Below are positions 51,517 to 64,000 of a stretch of DNA of 64,000 bases, in pieces. Both the position numbers and the translations under genes were made by a program. How positions within the stretch are numbered: position 1 is the first letter of the stretch; the number at the start of each line of letters is the position of its first letter. The notes beneath the pieces were generated by a model. That model was given only the letters and a program-made list of their open reading frames with translations, did not search any database and had not been told where the DNA came from. Source of the stretch: Porites lobata (lineage: Eukaryota > Cnidaria > Anthozoa > Scleractinia > Poritidae); assembly GCA_942486035.1 (NCBI GenBank), contig CALNXK010000008.1, positions 1,484,001 to 1,548,000 of the forward strand, read 5' to 3'.

Positions 51517-53220
51517 TTAAGGTGGCTCCGTAATTAATACAAGAGCATTTAGCTGTGACAAATTTTCCGTCATAACTTTTTGGTTTTTAACGCGATGACT
51601 GCGAAACTTTGCAAATAACAACAGATATCATTCGGCAATAATACGAAATATTCCGATTTCATTGATGGTAAATATTTCTTGAGAAATGAACGCTTAAAAG
51701 GACCCTACTGTTCAAAGAAAATCGCCTCGAATGAAAAAATTTGCTGATATTTTTTACTGAAATTTCTGGTATCGGCTTTTATTGATATAATAAATATGCC
51801 AGAGGAATGTCAGAAAAATCGTTGGAGCAGAAGTCCGTAACTAAAAGTCGCTCAAAATTCAGCAGTGAAATTGTTTTGGAATTTCAAAAATAAATTACTA
51901 TCAGGTAGAAGGAGCCACCAGTTTGAAGTTTCGGGACAAGTAAATTCAACGTTTGTTAATTCTTAAAACAAAAGCCGATTGCCTATCGTGCTATTCTTTA
52001 AAAGGTACTTTTTAGTTTTAGAAGCACTTTAAATTGCTCCAAACCTTGCTCTGAAGTAGAATGACTTGTTCTTCGACAGTTTTAAAATATCCCTTGGCAG
52101 TTTTGACTCAAACTCTTGCTGGATACATTTTGATGTATTGCAATGCATTTTCAACGACTTTTATTGCTGTTCGTTGCTTCCAACTCAGGAAAAAAAGTAT
52201 TGAGATTGGACGCTACCTCGTATCAGAGCTCAGGTAGAACAGAGCAGCACCTTTGTTTATGACTACAAATGAGCACGAGCGGCAGTTCTGCGAGGAATTC
52301 GCACCTCACCCAGGGGGGACGAACGACAATGATGACCATGCCTGTGAACCTAATAACATCACAAAGCAAAATAAAATTATCGCAAAAATACTGCCCGTGA
52401 ATAAATTTACAACTCTGAAATTTTTGTCATGACTCCTTCCTTCAGTGAATGGGTATTTTTTTCCTTGATTATTATGTTTTGCTCTGCAATACATGTTTAT
52501 ACAGATCGGTTCACAGACATGGGCATCATTGTCATTCGTCCTCCTGGCTGAGGTGCGAATTCCTCGCAGAGCTGCCGCTCGTGCTCATTTTCTGGTCATA
52601 AACAAAGGTGCTGGACAGTTCTATCTGAGCTTCGATACATGGTAGCTTACAATCCCAATACCTTTTTCCTGAATTGGAAACAACGAACAGCAGGAAAAGC
52701 CGTTGAGAATGCATAGCAGTACATCAAAATGTATGTTGCAGGAGTTTGAAACAAAAATGCCAAGGGATATTATTAAAAATGTCGAGGAACAAGTCAGTCG
52801 ACGTCAGAGCAGGGTTTGGAGAAATTTATAGTGCTTCTAAAACTGAAAAGTATCTTTTAAAGAATAGCACGATAGGCAATCGGCTTCTGTTTTCAGAATT
52901 GGCAAACATTGAATTTACTTGTCACGAAAATTGAAACTGGTGTTTCCTTCTTCCTGATAGTAATTTATTTTTGAAATTCCAAAACAATTTCACAGCTGAA
53001 TTTTGAACGACTTTTAGTTACGGACTTCTGCTCCAACGATTTTTTTGAAATTTCTCCGGCATATTTATTATATCAATTAAAGCCGATACCAGAAATTTCA
53101 GTAAAAAATATGAGCAAAATTTTTTACCAGACGCGATTTTCTTTAAACAGTAGGGTCCTTTTAAGAGTCAATTTTTCAAGAAATATTTCCCATCAATGAA
53201 ATCGGAATAGTTCGTATTAT
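51517..53220. mobile_element. TTAA-flanked foldback element, right-truncated second copy
   Basis: TTAAGGTGGCTCC begins at 51517. The sequence follows the copy at 47609-49403 through both arms with scattered substitutions and small indels. It then breaks at about 53220, within the right arm, so the right terminus and TTAA are missing (roughly 180 bp). The orientation is the same as copy 1, and the starts are 3.9 kb apart. Confidence 0.7.
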
Positions 53221-56200
53221 AGCTTTCCCACGCACACGTTCCTACTAACTTTGCCGAAAGATATTACTCGGTAATTAGGTCATCAGAGAACTAGACTAGT
53301 ATGAATAACCACATAACTCCGTCTAGGTATAATTTGTCCGGTTCGGCCCGACTTTTGTCGGACATAAAGTTGTTTTGGCTAACATTAAGTTGATATTTGG
53401 TTATTCAAGAACGGAAAGTGCTAAGAAGCTTTAGGCACGTCTATTCGCTCCGCATGCCTCGACCCAGTCCCAAACGTTCCATTACACGAACAATAGATTT
53501 TCCTCATTAACATTAAATTCAACCTTTCAACCGGGCCTTAAAGGCTGCAGCTGTATCACGAAATTTAGCCAAATTCAGCTTCTATAACCTACAATAGCTG
53601 CCACACTAAAGCAACCATAAAGCTAATCGCTTAAAACAATGATGAAAGGTTCAAATAACAGATGAAATAAGACAGAAAAACAAAAAAGGACACGGATGGT
53701 CAAAATTGAAGGAGTTTAAAACTTATTGAAATTGGGGTTTTTGAAAACCGTTCAGCAGCCTATTAAACAGTTTTTCGAAGTTTCTCTCTCATGTTTATAA
53801 GTGTATAAATATAAAGCGCTCGGCTTGCATAAATGTTTGTCACGAAGCTGTTGTTTTTGGAATTCACAAGTAATTCATTTGCAAGCGTTATTTAAGTTCC
53901 ATAAGCGAGTTGGGGTAAAACTAAATAAAATCAACTAGAGTAAACGCCGTCCACAGAAACTCCGCAAGCATGCAAACAAAATTCCTCATATTTATTCATA
54001 CTAACTGTCTCATTCTTATTCGAACCGAAAATTGCTTGAAGAACATTAAGGTTTGATCACTTAAAATGGAGTGATTTCAGAGGCATTGACGAAAACCATT
54101 AACGAAACCTTCTGCCACGAATATGTGCTTCATGTATAAACTGACCGATATTGTTTTGTTTTTCTTTGCTTTCTTGTTTATTTTCATAGTTAATTTACTT
54201 GTTTTAAGTTCTGAATTTAAAACACAAAGCTTAAAACTATTAGAACAAAAATATTTGAAAACTTCATTTCGTGTCCGTAAAGGGCTTTGGGTAATAATTT
54301 CAATCACAAACAACACGCAACTTGAATTATGTACCTATTTGCTGTGTAGATCATGTCAGTAAAATTAATGCCACTTAAGATGACATAAATAATGGATAAA
54401 TAAACTTTATGTTGGAAAATTCTGTGTATGAACTCACATAACCTGTTACGAAGATAAATGAACTAACGTAGAGCCGTCGACTTAGCTCGTAGCAGTAGAT
54501 ATGATTTCTTTGCTACTATTCATTTGACTACAGAACACCCCGGTGGCCCATGGTCATTCCGCGCATTATGGATAAATCCCGAGATTAATATAAGAACCAT
54601 TTTGCATTAAGAATAATATTTTCCCTTACTGGGGCTGACATATATTCTTAGACGAGAGAGTGATCTTCAATCAATGACTGAGGACAGGACCCATTCACAG
54701 TCACGATTCAATGTTTATTATTAGAAAAGGAGAACAGCTGCAAACTCTTATCCGTGCGTCGACACTTAATGAATTTGTCGTCATAGAACCATTAGCATTC
54801 CTGTTTATTAAATTTCCTTTTTTTAATTCATAATTTTTTCAATAAAACGTGAGGCCACTTCAAAGGTTTCCTCTAAATATCATTTCATAGTTACACCTTC
54901 ATGACAAGACAAGTCCTGTCTTAAAAAGTATTTTGATTGATTCGGGTGCAACTTTGCCTGGTAAGTATTTTTTCTTCAAACACTGCCTTGGTTAAATCTT
55001 TAGAGGAACGTTTTGAGTCGGTCCTTTTAGTTGAAGCGAGATTGGGGTTTAACTTTAAACTGTTAAACTTTTGGCACAAACGTGGATTTAAAATGCAAAT
55101 CCTGGGAGACAGTTTGCTTGAAGCAGAAACACAGCATTTACTAAGCAAAAACAGGTTTGATTCCTTCTTTCTCTTTTTTTCTTTTTTCTTTTACTCTTTT
55201 TCCTTTTTTATGGAAACATGGCGTTGTCGATGAAAAACCAGTCTTAGCGAACTTTTTCACCCTTTCCAAATGAAGCACTTTCCTGGCATTTTAAACAACA
55301 TTTCAATGTTTTTGATGAGCTGCTTAAGCCAGTAGCAAGTCATGCCTTAAGACCTTTCTGCTGTTGGCTTGCGGTCAGAGAATAAAACTTACGTTGACAA
55401 TGTCCTCAATTTTAGAATCAATAAGAATGAATTTCGAATTCTGAGTCTTGCAATCTTTCAAATGAAAGCTAGTGAATCGATTTTTTTTCTTTTTTTTTGG
55501 CATTTTTTGGTTTATTATATGGATCTAACTTTTGAGTTTCTGAACAAAGACTCAACAAAATCTTATACAGTGACATTCAAATCAACCTTTATTGATGAGC
55601 CTTTCGGTTACCTTTTAAACTTGCATTACTTTTTAACACTACCTCAGTAAAATTAATTCTAGATTACTGAGGTAAATTATCAGTAGCTATAGAAGAAAGA
55701 AACAAAATTAAACGACACAAATAAACTGTCAACTGTCAGGAAAGTAATAACAAACGAAACAGCTTAAAGCTTGTCATAATCCTTGGAAATTATCATTACA
55801 CTTTTTACAAGTTCCCATATTTCGCAAAAAAAGAGTATCCTCGAAGATAAAATATTGGGAAATCAACATCATGCAACATTATAATGTTACCATGTTTAAT
55901 TATTACTCCGTTTAAGTTAGCTTTGACGCACGATGTATGTTAGCGAAGAAAGCTAACAGTTTTTTAATGAAAATAAATGTTACCTATGGATGTTGACGCC
56001 CACCAAAGGTCCTCTCGTATGGCACGTTCGCAGAACGGATGTTTTACCTCGCTACATTTTTTTTATCCGTGTACACAAGTTTATGTAACGGTCCTCTTAT
56101 GTATGACTTCCATCACCGAATACGTTTTCAATATTGGAAAGATTAAGGAAGTGCTAGATTAGGCAACATACCACATGTTAACATGGAAGTGTGTTCTGTA

Positions 56201-56378
56201 TTGAGCTTTGAAAATTAAATATACATCCGGCATAGGAAACAATTCATTAATTTATCAAAAGAATACTGTGAAGCAAGTAAAGAAGTGAAACAGAATGAAA
56301 TAGCTTTCATGTAATATTTGTAGTCATTCTCGATATTAATTATAAGCGAAAGCTCGTATATTTTTTACTCTACCCTGT
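53221..56378. other. AT-rich stretch, no gene supported
   Basis: Open frames at 54123-54362, 54937-55233 and 55369-55650 are hydrophobic or low-complexity and show no known motif. A CCTG/GTAAGT donor-like site occurs on the plus strand near 54962. Nothing else corroborates an exon. Confidence 0.3.
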
Positions 56379-56485
56379 AAATTGCCGGTTTAATTTTTTT
56401 ACCTGAATACCGTATAGAATCAGTAAAGGAAATTTGTTTATTCTGTTATGAGAACAACTGATAAATAGAATTAAACCGGCAAATT
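56379..56485. repeat. 107-bp inverted repeat
   Basis: AAATTGCCGGTTTAATT (56379-56395) and AATTAAACCGGCAAATT (56469-56485) are inverted copies with 16 of 17 bases matching around a 73-base loop. This may be a tiny MITE. Confidence 0.55.
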
Positions 56486-57443
56486 AAACAAACAAAACAA
56501 GCCTTCTTGCAATATTAACAATTGTCCTCTATTTTCCCTATCTATCGATTCAAATTACAACTTGAAAGGTTTTCATCTGCTCTGGCAAAGAAATTCAAAA
56601 GGAAAAATCCAAAACTCAGAGCAAAAAAAACATTGAATATTTCGTTGCGAATCGCTCGAACTTCATCAGCAATGTAAGATGAGATATGATCACGTAACAG
56701 AACTGATATTTTTAAGTATTCCCAAAAGAGGATTGTAAATGTCCGGGAAGAACAGTACACCGCTCTTTTCAGTTGTCTTCCTTCATACTGACAACAACAA
56801 ACCAAAAACAGCATCGTAAAAGCTGGGATTACAAGTGTCCAAATTTTTAAGTGGTTGAAAACGTTTAAAAGCGAAAAATGCTGTTTAAACTTAGACATAG
56901 TATTTCAAATTTAGTTCCTGCCATAAATTTTTTATTAACCAATAAAAAAAATGTTTTCCGATGAAATTTATGAAATAATAGAAAATGCTGTGTTGTTTCT
57001 CTTAGCCTGGTTTGTTGCATTCACAGCTGATAGGAACAAACTGAACATTTAAAGTCGACTTCTTTGATGCTGTAGGCCTCTGAGTAATGTTTTAGCACGT
57101 AAGAGTGGGGTTGGAGTTTCCAAATTGAGAAAGAGTAACATCATCGTGATCACAGTTCTTAAAGTATGCTAAACCCCCTAAAAAAGTTATTTTGTCCTAC
57201 GGACGTGGACCATGGAGGCTGCTAATCATGATTTTCGTATCATCCTCCCAACTTACGCGATTTCAGGCATTAAAGCTTTTCCTCCACTTGTCAATTATCT
57301 AAATTTTGTGAAAAGATCATACAAAATTTTATTCAGAAAACACTGAAAAACGAATGGCAGCATAACAGAATGAATGGTTACACCAAAGGATTCGGACACT
57401 CAAAGCTCAAAACAACTGACCTTTGAATTGACGCTGTGAAGTA
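56486..57443. other. AT-rich stretch with an unassigned 118-codon frame
   Basis: The minus-strand frame 56542-56898 encodes two hydrophobic stretches (LVIPAFTMLFLVCCC and VFFALSFGFFLLNFF) around a polar middle. No family is recognised and no splice context is decisive. It may be an exon of a membrane protein or chance in AT-rich DNA. Confidence 0.25.
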
Positions 57444-57787
57444 CTGTAAAATTCCTAAAATAAGCCCAGAGGTTTATACTTTTGAAAGGCCCTTTTTGAG
57501 GGGCTTACTTTTAGAGGGGCTTATATTCGGACGGGCTTATGCACGGAAGGAAATTTGCCTTTCAAAATCGATTAAGGTAGCTTAAAATAGCTTGTAGTGG
57601 GAAGGAAATTTACCATATTTGCTTTGTTTTACTTTGTATTCGAGGGCAAATTCCAAGTACAAGCCCCCCGGGGGGCTTATATTTGGAAGGACGATTTAAC
57701 GGAGGGTTTTTTGCGTTACGATTTTGGGGGGCTTATATTTGGAGGGCTTATACATGGAGGGGCTTATTTTCGGAATTTTTATAACAG
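57444..57787. mobile_element. 344-bp MITE with TA ends and internal GGGGCTTATATTTGG repeats
   Basis: The left end CTGTAAAATTCCTAAAATAA followed by GCCC and the reverse complement of the right end (CTGTTATAAAAATTCCGAAA, then ATAAGCCCC) are inverted, flanked by TA on each side (57442-57443, 57788-57789). The interior is a degenerate array of about 18-22-bp units around GGGGCTTATA and TTTGGAGGGGCTTATA. This is a mariner-type non-autonomous element by its TA target, without coding capacity. Confidence 0.6.
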
Positions 57788-59309
57788 TATGTGAATTCAT
57801 CATGCCACGACTGTGGGAATTGGTAAGACTGTACTCAACTTACGACTCCCTGTATGCTCTATTCTAAAGTACTCCACTGCAACTTACAATGAACACATAC
57901 ATTAACTGTATAGCAGGAAGCTAGATTTATGATGATATCGTATTTTTTCATTCCTTCAAAAGTTAGGAAAAGTGGTCAAGAAATTGATCTTTAATTTTTA
58001 GAATTTGCCACACCGGTTTTAAACTAAAAAAAAAACTATTCAAAGCTCTACTCAGACACTATTTTCATTTGTTACCACTTAACTGGTTAGAACGACTGAA
58101 CTAAAGAACGTATTCTAGTTATGGCTTTTTGCCAAACCAAATGAATTTGAGTGGGAACCGAGAAAATTTCGGTCTTAAAAGCTTATACTTCGGTTTTTAT
58201 TTCTAAAGCTCTTTTTATTGCAATCCTTTTTTTGTTCCTAAACTAATCGCCTACCTGCTTTGCTTTCTGTTTGGATTGGTTGTTTGGTTTGTTTATTTTT
58301 ATATCGTAATTTGCGAGAGTGGCTTAGTCAGACTGGTTAGTACCAGTAGACGTACATTTTTGATTTACCGATGTCCGTCCAGACATCAAGGACCGCCCTG
58401 TTATTTGCTTCATTTATTGTACAAATTCATACAGTACAACAGACTTGGCTTAAAACATAACTGGAATATTGCTAAAGGAGCTAAATGTACCTTCGTAAGC
58501 ACGCAAGACTGATGGGATTATTAAGTTCTATCAGTATAGTCAAATCTGCTTAGAGAAGTGTAAAAATGATCCAACAAGAAAGTGCCTTTAATTAATATTA
58601 TATTATATTTATATTTATATTTATATCAATTGATATTAAAGAAAGCAATCGTATCAATCTCTGCATCGAAACTGCTAGACACATACTATATCTGTACTTC
58701 TGTCGGTCTTCTCCTGCAGCAACAAGAAAACGTGAATTTATGTTATTTTGAACTGCGTTTCGGAGGGTGCTCTCAGAAGCAAGCTCACATCTCATTTGCA
58801 CGCTCTGCAGGAATTCACCGACTGACCAATGCGTTCAAAGGCCATTCCCTCAGCAAGTAAAAAGTATCATCGACTCACATTTAAAAGAGGAAGCTTTATT
58901 GACTATATATTCTCAATTCTAAACAGGTTAAGGCCTCCTTATCTTGTAGTCGTTAGCGACAGCAACAATAACACAGGAAATTGTAGGGCTCGAAAGCTTT
59001 CAGAACGCTGATGGTCAGAATCATGCGACAGTTTTCACGGATAGAAAAGAAAGGAAACTTGCTTTTATTAGACAATAAAAGGACCGAAACATCTTTTCCT
59101 TCATACATAAGTCATTTCATACCTCTAAACCTTTCCTTGACTTTCTGAATATTAGAAAAAGTGTTGATTTTGCAGGTGTCGGCCATTTGTATGTTAATCT
59201 TCACTTATCTACAGAAGCCGCAGTTCTGAATAAATAAAACGGCCGGCGATAACAAAGTTGTTATGGACTACGAGCAACCCTTGGTAATAATGTAATTATT
59301 TCTTTTTAG
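57788..59309. other. AT-rich non-coding stretch
   Basis: Short plus-strand frames at 58276-58512 and 58582-58860 have no recognisable motif. A TTATAT run lies near 58600-58626. Confidence 0.3.
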
Positions 59310-59381
59310 AGGAAAAAACTCAGACATTAAGAAAACGTGGAAGCTGCTAACTCCGTATCATTTACCTGGCCTCTGTCTTCG
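59310..59381 (+). CDS. Candidate 72-bp internal exon
   Basis: On the plus strand, ATGTAATTATTTCTTTTTAG is a strong acceptor ending at 59309, and GTAAGT begins at 59382. The 72 bases between are a multiple of three. They are open only in the frame reading GKNSDIKKTWKLLTPYHLPG followed by LCLR. Signal strength and symmetric length support an exon, possibly in a non-coding RNA. No homology is recognised. Confidence 0.3.
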
Positions 59382-60064
59382 GTAAGTACATGGCTCAAGT
59401 TAATTACAAAACTCTTTTAGATAAAGTTCCGACTATGTCCCAAATGCAATTAGCTTTTTTGGGCTAGCTAACTAGTTAACATAAAATAATTTGATACCTT
59501 GAAATCAAATAAAACGCCATGGTACCATTAACATTTGTTGAGCTAAAAAAGAAACATACACGGTCAAATACCAGCTCTCAATACAACATAGTTTGCTTGT
59601 TTGCTGCTTATTCTGAAATTAATTTCTTGTGTCAAGAGGTTAAAAGTAGCTTTTTGTGACTAACGTGAAAGAGAAGCACTGAAAAAAATTTAATGCATCG
59701 TTGGTATTTTTTTCATCCAAGGAAAAAGTTCATTTTGACAATGCTAAGGGAATATGCAAAAATGCATGTAAGGTAAAATGACAAAAATGTGCCAAACATG
59801 ATAGGTTAATCCTTGTTGTAGTATGTAATAACTGCTGTTAATGAAGAGGTCCAAATACTTTGGTTACTTGCTTCATGAATTTCCGCTTCTCAAAATTCTG
59901 AATGTTCTAGACAATTCATTTTGTAAAGATGCATCTATCAAATTCCTTGAAATCTTGACTCACATTCAAAATCAGCCGCCCCTGGAAATGCTCCAACGTA
60001 ATGCAGCCGATAAAACCCTTTTTAAAACACCGCGACAGATAGAAAAACTTAAATTTCTTTCCGT
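59382..60064. other. Non-coding stretch
   Basis: A 95-codon plus-strand frame (59841-60128) runs into the tandem duplication below. It shows no known motif. Confidence 0.3.
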
Positions 60065-60545
60065 AGCACTGAAGACCCTTTTTTGTTACCACTGTGATAA
60101 ATATTACGAAGGATACGAAAACCATTAATCCGTGAGGGAGCCAACGAAAGCACTCACCCGTAGCTCAGAGCAGATTTTGGCTCAAAGCCTCGACTTTCTC
60201 AAACTCTCCATTCCTGATATTTGTATCAATGGTAATATCCGCGAAGTAATGACGACTAAATAAATATGCTTCATACAGAGAAACCTCGATAAAGGGCCAA
60301 GGGAGCACTGAAGACCCCTTTTTAGTTGCCACTGTGATAAATATTACGAGAGATAAGAAAACCATTAATCCGTGAGTGAGCCAACAAAAGCACTCACCTG
60401 TAGCTCAGAGCAGATTTTGGCTTAAAGCCTCGACTTTCTCACACTGTACATCCCTGATATTTGTATCAATGGTAGTATCCGCGAAGTACTGACTAAATAA
60501 TATGCTTCATTCAGGGAAACGTCGAGAGAGGGCCAAGGGACCGGC
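60065..60545. repeat. Tandem duplication, 239-bp unit, two copies
   Basis: Copy one starts AGCACTGAAGACC at 60065, and copy two starts with the same bases at 60304. Both run through CACTGTGATAAATATTACGA, CATTAATCCGTGAG and GCTCAGAGCAGATTTTGGCT to AGGGCCAAGGGA. Differences are few, so duplication is fairly recent. Confidence 0.75.
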
Positions 60546-60600
60546 GAAATTTGTTCGCTATATAAGGACTTGATTTTTTAGAAATTCGTTATAATTATTA

Positions 60601-60618
60601 TCGAGGTTCCACTGTATA
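60601..60618. repeat. Tigger-like terminal sequence
   Basis: TCGAGGTTCCACTGTATA is the inverse of TATACAGTGGAACCTCGA, the kind of terminus found in pogo/Tigger-group elements. Each unit of the adjacent duplication also contains GAAACCTCGATAA or GAAACGTCGAGAG, so the duplicated segment is probably the interior of such an element. Confidence 0.4.
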
Positions 60619-63600
60619 TACCAAAGCAAGTAAGAGAAGGCTAGAAGTATTCTGTAGGGAAGAGCAAAAGGTTTGTTTTACTTAACAGTGGGTAGACAGA
60701 CAAAATATTTCGCCCTCTTTAAGAGTATTCTTAAAGCTCATTCCTTCGGGCAAATCATATTGTTGTTACCTTTTTGTTCTTACAACTGTCTATGTATCCA
60801 TAAAAACAGTCATTTGAATTACTTCGCTTTAAAACAATCCAAAATTGTATAAGTATATGATAATAATAAGCCTTTTTAATATCAAAAGTTATATAGTAAT
60901 GCTATAGCTGGAAAACATATTATGTGCGGTGAATATGATAGCAACTCCTGAGCTTTTAACCATTTCGTTTCAAAGAAATTTGTCAAATGGTCTTAGCAAG
61001 ACCTCTGAGACTTGGAAAGTCAAAGCGTGATCTACTTGCTATGAGCAGTTGAATTTGACCATACGAGACAAGACCAGGTTTCTTTCCTTAAAAGCGTGAA
61101 TATGATAGCAACTGTTAACATTTCGCTTTTAAGAAATTTGTCACGACGATCTTAGCAAAACCTTCCATACAGAGCAACTTAGTGTGGAATCTATTCGTTG
61201 ACAACAGTTGAATTTGACCACTGAGACGCCTTTTTTCTGCTAAATGGGGAGAATGCATCTTTGTTTAAAAACAGTGCAATTGGGCTGCCTATACTATCAT
61301 GAGGTTAGCGATCGTTTGTGACTTGTGTACAGTCACGCAACGTTTATTTTAATTTTTTTTTCTAAAATAAAGACAAAAGGAATAGGCCAAGCAGTTGGCG
61401 GCCTCACAAAAATGAAAATGATTATTTTTCTGTGTTAACAGTACATATCAATCCGAAGCCTTAACATTTTTAATACGCCCTCTACCTTTCAACTTAAATT
61501 CATGCTTTTATAATGTAAAAGTCCGTTTTAATTAGTGATATGACTTTACCGCCATGATTAGAAAAGCATACTAGCAAAAACATCATATCTATCAAAAAGC
61601 AGTCGCTTGCTTGAAAGAGAAAGAGGTCAAAATAAAAATAAAAGGAAATATTAAGCTTTTTTAATACTTAACATTAAAGTTGTATTATCAAACAGCATAA
61701 CCAATATAACGCAGAATTATTACGTCTCGATTATCATTATTGTCATCTTAATGATAAGTAATCTTTGAAAAATACTCTACACCTTTTATTAAATTGCTTT
61801 GCTGTTCGTCTATCCTAACCACGATTTTAGTAGTAAGAATACATTTCAACATTTGAAATAAAATTGACTATATCTGAGCAGCTGTTTACTGACATAAAAT
61901 GCTTTGATCGCATGAGGGCAACGACAATAGTGAAATTATAATTGCATGCACATAAATCCTACATTTCTGCAATAATTTTCATCGGGTATCCGTCAAACTC
62001 TTTTTAAATATCTTGCCAAGTAACCACAAAAAACTATCTTTAAAATTATTTTAAAATAAAATAACGAGTGAAATACACTTTCTTGTGCTTTTACCAAACA
62101 TCATAAAAGCAAACCAAAAAGCCTCTGGCCTCAAATAAAATATTGATTTTAAACTTAAGTTTTCAAAAAACAAAGTTTGATTGGTTCTTTTCTTTTTAGC
62201 AGTTATTATTTTAATTATTTTTCTGTACTTATTTTTTGGAAAAGTGCTACGACATAAAATGCATGATTTGTATTACGAAAAGATAAAAAAAAGGAGCGAC
62301 GATCAGTGGCGTAAAAGCTTTTCAATATTGTATTCCAAGTTTACATTTTTAGTCTTCCCCCGTCGATAAGTATATAAAATCAATCTACCTTTTGCGTCAC
62401 AAATAACTATTAGTAAATCGTTCAGCCCGGGAACGGAAAAAGGAACTCAAATAAAACTTCTTCCTGCCCTACCGAAACTGGACGATGGTTGAAATTATGG
62501 CATTTTAAAAGACGGTTGAGCGACTTTGGTAGCACACACATAGGTAGGAAAATGAATTTGTAGATTTTTTGGCTTCTTTCTTTTTTTAATACTGAAAATG
62601 AGAAAACGGCGCTCTTTGATCGTCGATAGAAGTTTTAAAATATTCATTAAACGAAGACTACACGCAAAGATCCCATTTATTTGCCACCGCCATAGCTGCA
62701 TGCTATACGGACGTCGTGGTAGGAAATTTGTCTAAATTACTGAGAGTTAGTTGTACTTTAATCTAATTTTTTATTAGGTTGGTTCAATAGGTGTTCCACC
62801 TCTCAAAATGTACTAGAAGTTTCTGCCCCCTTTTTCACAACAGATCAGTTGGTCAGTTATTGACATATTGGGGAGCAAACAATTTATTTACTCTGGTCTC
62901 TGAAAAAATAGAAAGTTGTCCTTAACACACACTAAGGAACAGGTGACCTTGTCAAAAAATGACGAATTAGTTTTTCAAAACGGCGTAAAAAGGATGCCGT
63001 GTAACACTGTTATCAAGGTCAACATCTCACGTACTGAATCTTCAGCAAAGCAATCGCATGTTACAGCACATGATCAGGTATGGAAAATTACACAGGAAAT
63101 CTTCATTTGTAGCCATTGCTATTCACAAGCTGGAAACACCAGATATTAATTTAAATGTCTATGCGGGAAATAATAGCTCAATAAGCAGATCCTACGCCAA
63201 CAACTAAAAGCCACCTTTTATCACGAACCTGGCAAAAATACAATAGGAAGAGAAAATCGCACAAAATCGGACGCCTTTATGAGTTTTCCTGCTTTGATTT
63301 ACCGATACCTTTACCACTGACATAATAGCAAAGCAAAGCTAACTGCTAAAAAACACTAAATATTATTCAGAATCTGCGTTTCCAGACGGGTTCAGTCTTA
63401 AGAGAAAAAATTGATTTATATTATTTATTTCTGTTATAAGAAGTATTAGAGTCTCCTCGTAATAGTAAGCCCCTGTATGCCGGCCTTCTGTAGCATATAA
63501 GCTTATACTAGATTTCATCCTTTAAATCAAGTCACTGCTTAAGCAATTCCACCTTTCAAAAAAGTAAAATGTCTACTACCATACAAAGACTTTAATACAA

Positions 63601-64000
63601 AAAGTATAAAACGTTCAGCAAGTCATTTAATCCAACAAGAAATTAAACACAGATGAAGTATTCTTGGAAAATCATAACACCTTCGGACTGTTGATCAAAA
63701 TAAAACGTGACCACGACCATAATAATGGAAGAGAGGCATTAATTTACTCCCTTGACATGGCAAGAACGAGAAAAAGATGTTCCACAAATCTTCATTAATG
63801 TTAAATTTAATGCGCTTTTAAGCAAGTTACACCTCAGCTTTCATTACAGCTACCATTAGTTTGAGTAGATTATACATGTCTTATCGCTGCGATTACAAAA
63901 TTGTCAGATACTGAACATAAGTGATGCAAAACGTTTTGATATATCCTAATTTTGCGCTTTTCTCAAACAAATCGTTGAACAAAATTTAGAAGAAGGCTCT
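60619..64000. other. AT-rich non-coding stretch
   Basis: No exon, RNA gene or complete element can be supported. Similar phrases GAATATGATAGCAACT and TTTAAGAAATTTGTCA near 60932-60985 and 61098-61142 suggest an old degenerate direct repeat of about 165 bp spacing. Confidence 0.35.

Noticed and set aside
1..64000. CRISPR arrays, operons, bacterial promoters or plasmid origins
   Set aside because: No regularly spaced repeats and no prokaryotic gene organisation; the window is eukaryotic.

Overview
The window looks like AT-rich, intron- and transposon-dominated metazoan nuclear DNA, most likely from an anthozoan cnidarian such as a stony coral. That placement is an inference. It rests on the mix of Gmr1-type Ty3/gypsy, BEL/Pao, non-LTR and RecQ-carrying DNA elements, on many short foldback elements, and on the absence of any prokaryotic gene layout. 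No complete host gene can be read. Host coding potential is limited to small exon-like segments with splice signals, nearly all on the minus strand.

Region 1-16 kb is mostly unique AT-rich DNA. Its most interesting content is a pair of 67-bp minus-strand first exons (1539-1605 and 5633-5699). Both encode a related signal peptide and both end in a phase-1 splice donor, so they suggest a tandemly repeated secreted or membrane protein family. Two related hydrophobic exon-like segments lie at 10.9 and 14.5 kb. Short mobile elements sit at 2.0-2.8, 8.0-8.9 and 13.5-13.8 kb.

Region 16-25.3 kb is a graveyard of retroelement and DNA-transposon debris. It holds a non-LTR 3' end (16.7 kb), a 1.5-kb element with terminal inverted repeats and an 8-bp target duplication carrying a RecQ-like helicase fragment (18.86-20.37 kb), a decayed reverse transcriptase piece (20.5 kb), and three 5'-truncated copies of one retroelement C-terminus (21.2-25.2 kb). 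One of those copies is interrupted by a 238-bp MITE.

Region 25.3-40.7 kb is a three-layer nest. The outermost layer is a ~1.4-kb pogo/Tigger-like element (TA target). It was split by a Ty3/gypsy element with a 5-bp target duplication, and that element was in turn split by a BEL/Pao element. The gypsy element runs on the minus strand in the order gag, protease, integrase, reverse transcriptase, RNase H. Integrase before reverse transcriptase is the Gmr1 arrangement, and its capsid region resembles a SCAN domain. LTR divergence by eye (7 substitutions plus one indel in ~478 bp for gypsy, 5 substitutions in 979 bp for BEL) agrees with the nesting order. The BEL polyprotein is open except for one in-frame TGA inside integrase.

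Region 40.7-64 kb is again AT-rich, with isolated minus-strand exon candidates (44.5 and 50.0 kb) and plus-strand ones (41.8 and 59.3 kb). It also holds two copies of a large TTAA-flanked foldback element (47.6-49.4 and 51.5-53.2 kb), an inverted duplication that keeps a PGDSG-containing reading frame (47.0-47.6 kb), and several MITEs and a tandem duplication (46.1, 57.5, 60.1-60.6 kb).
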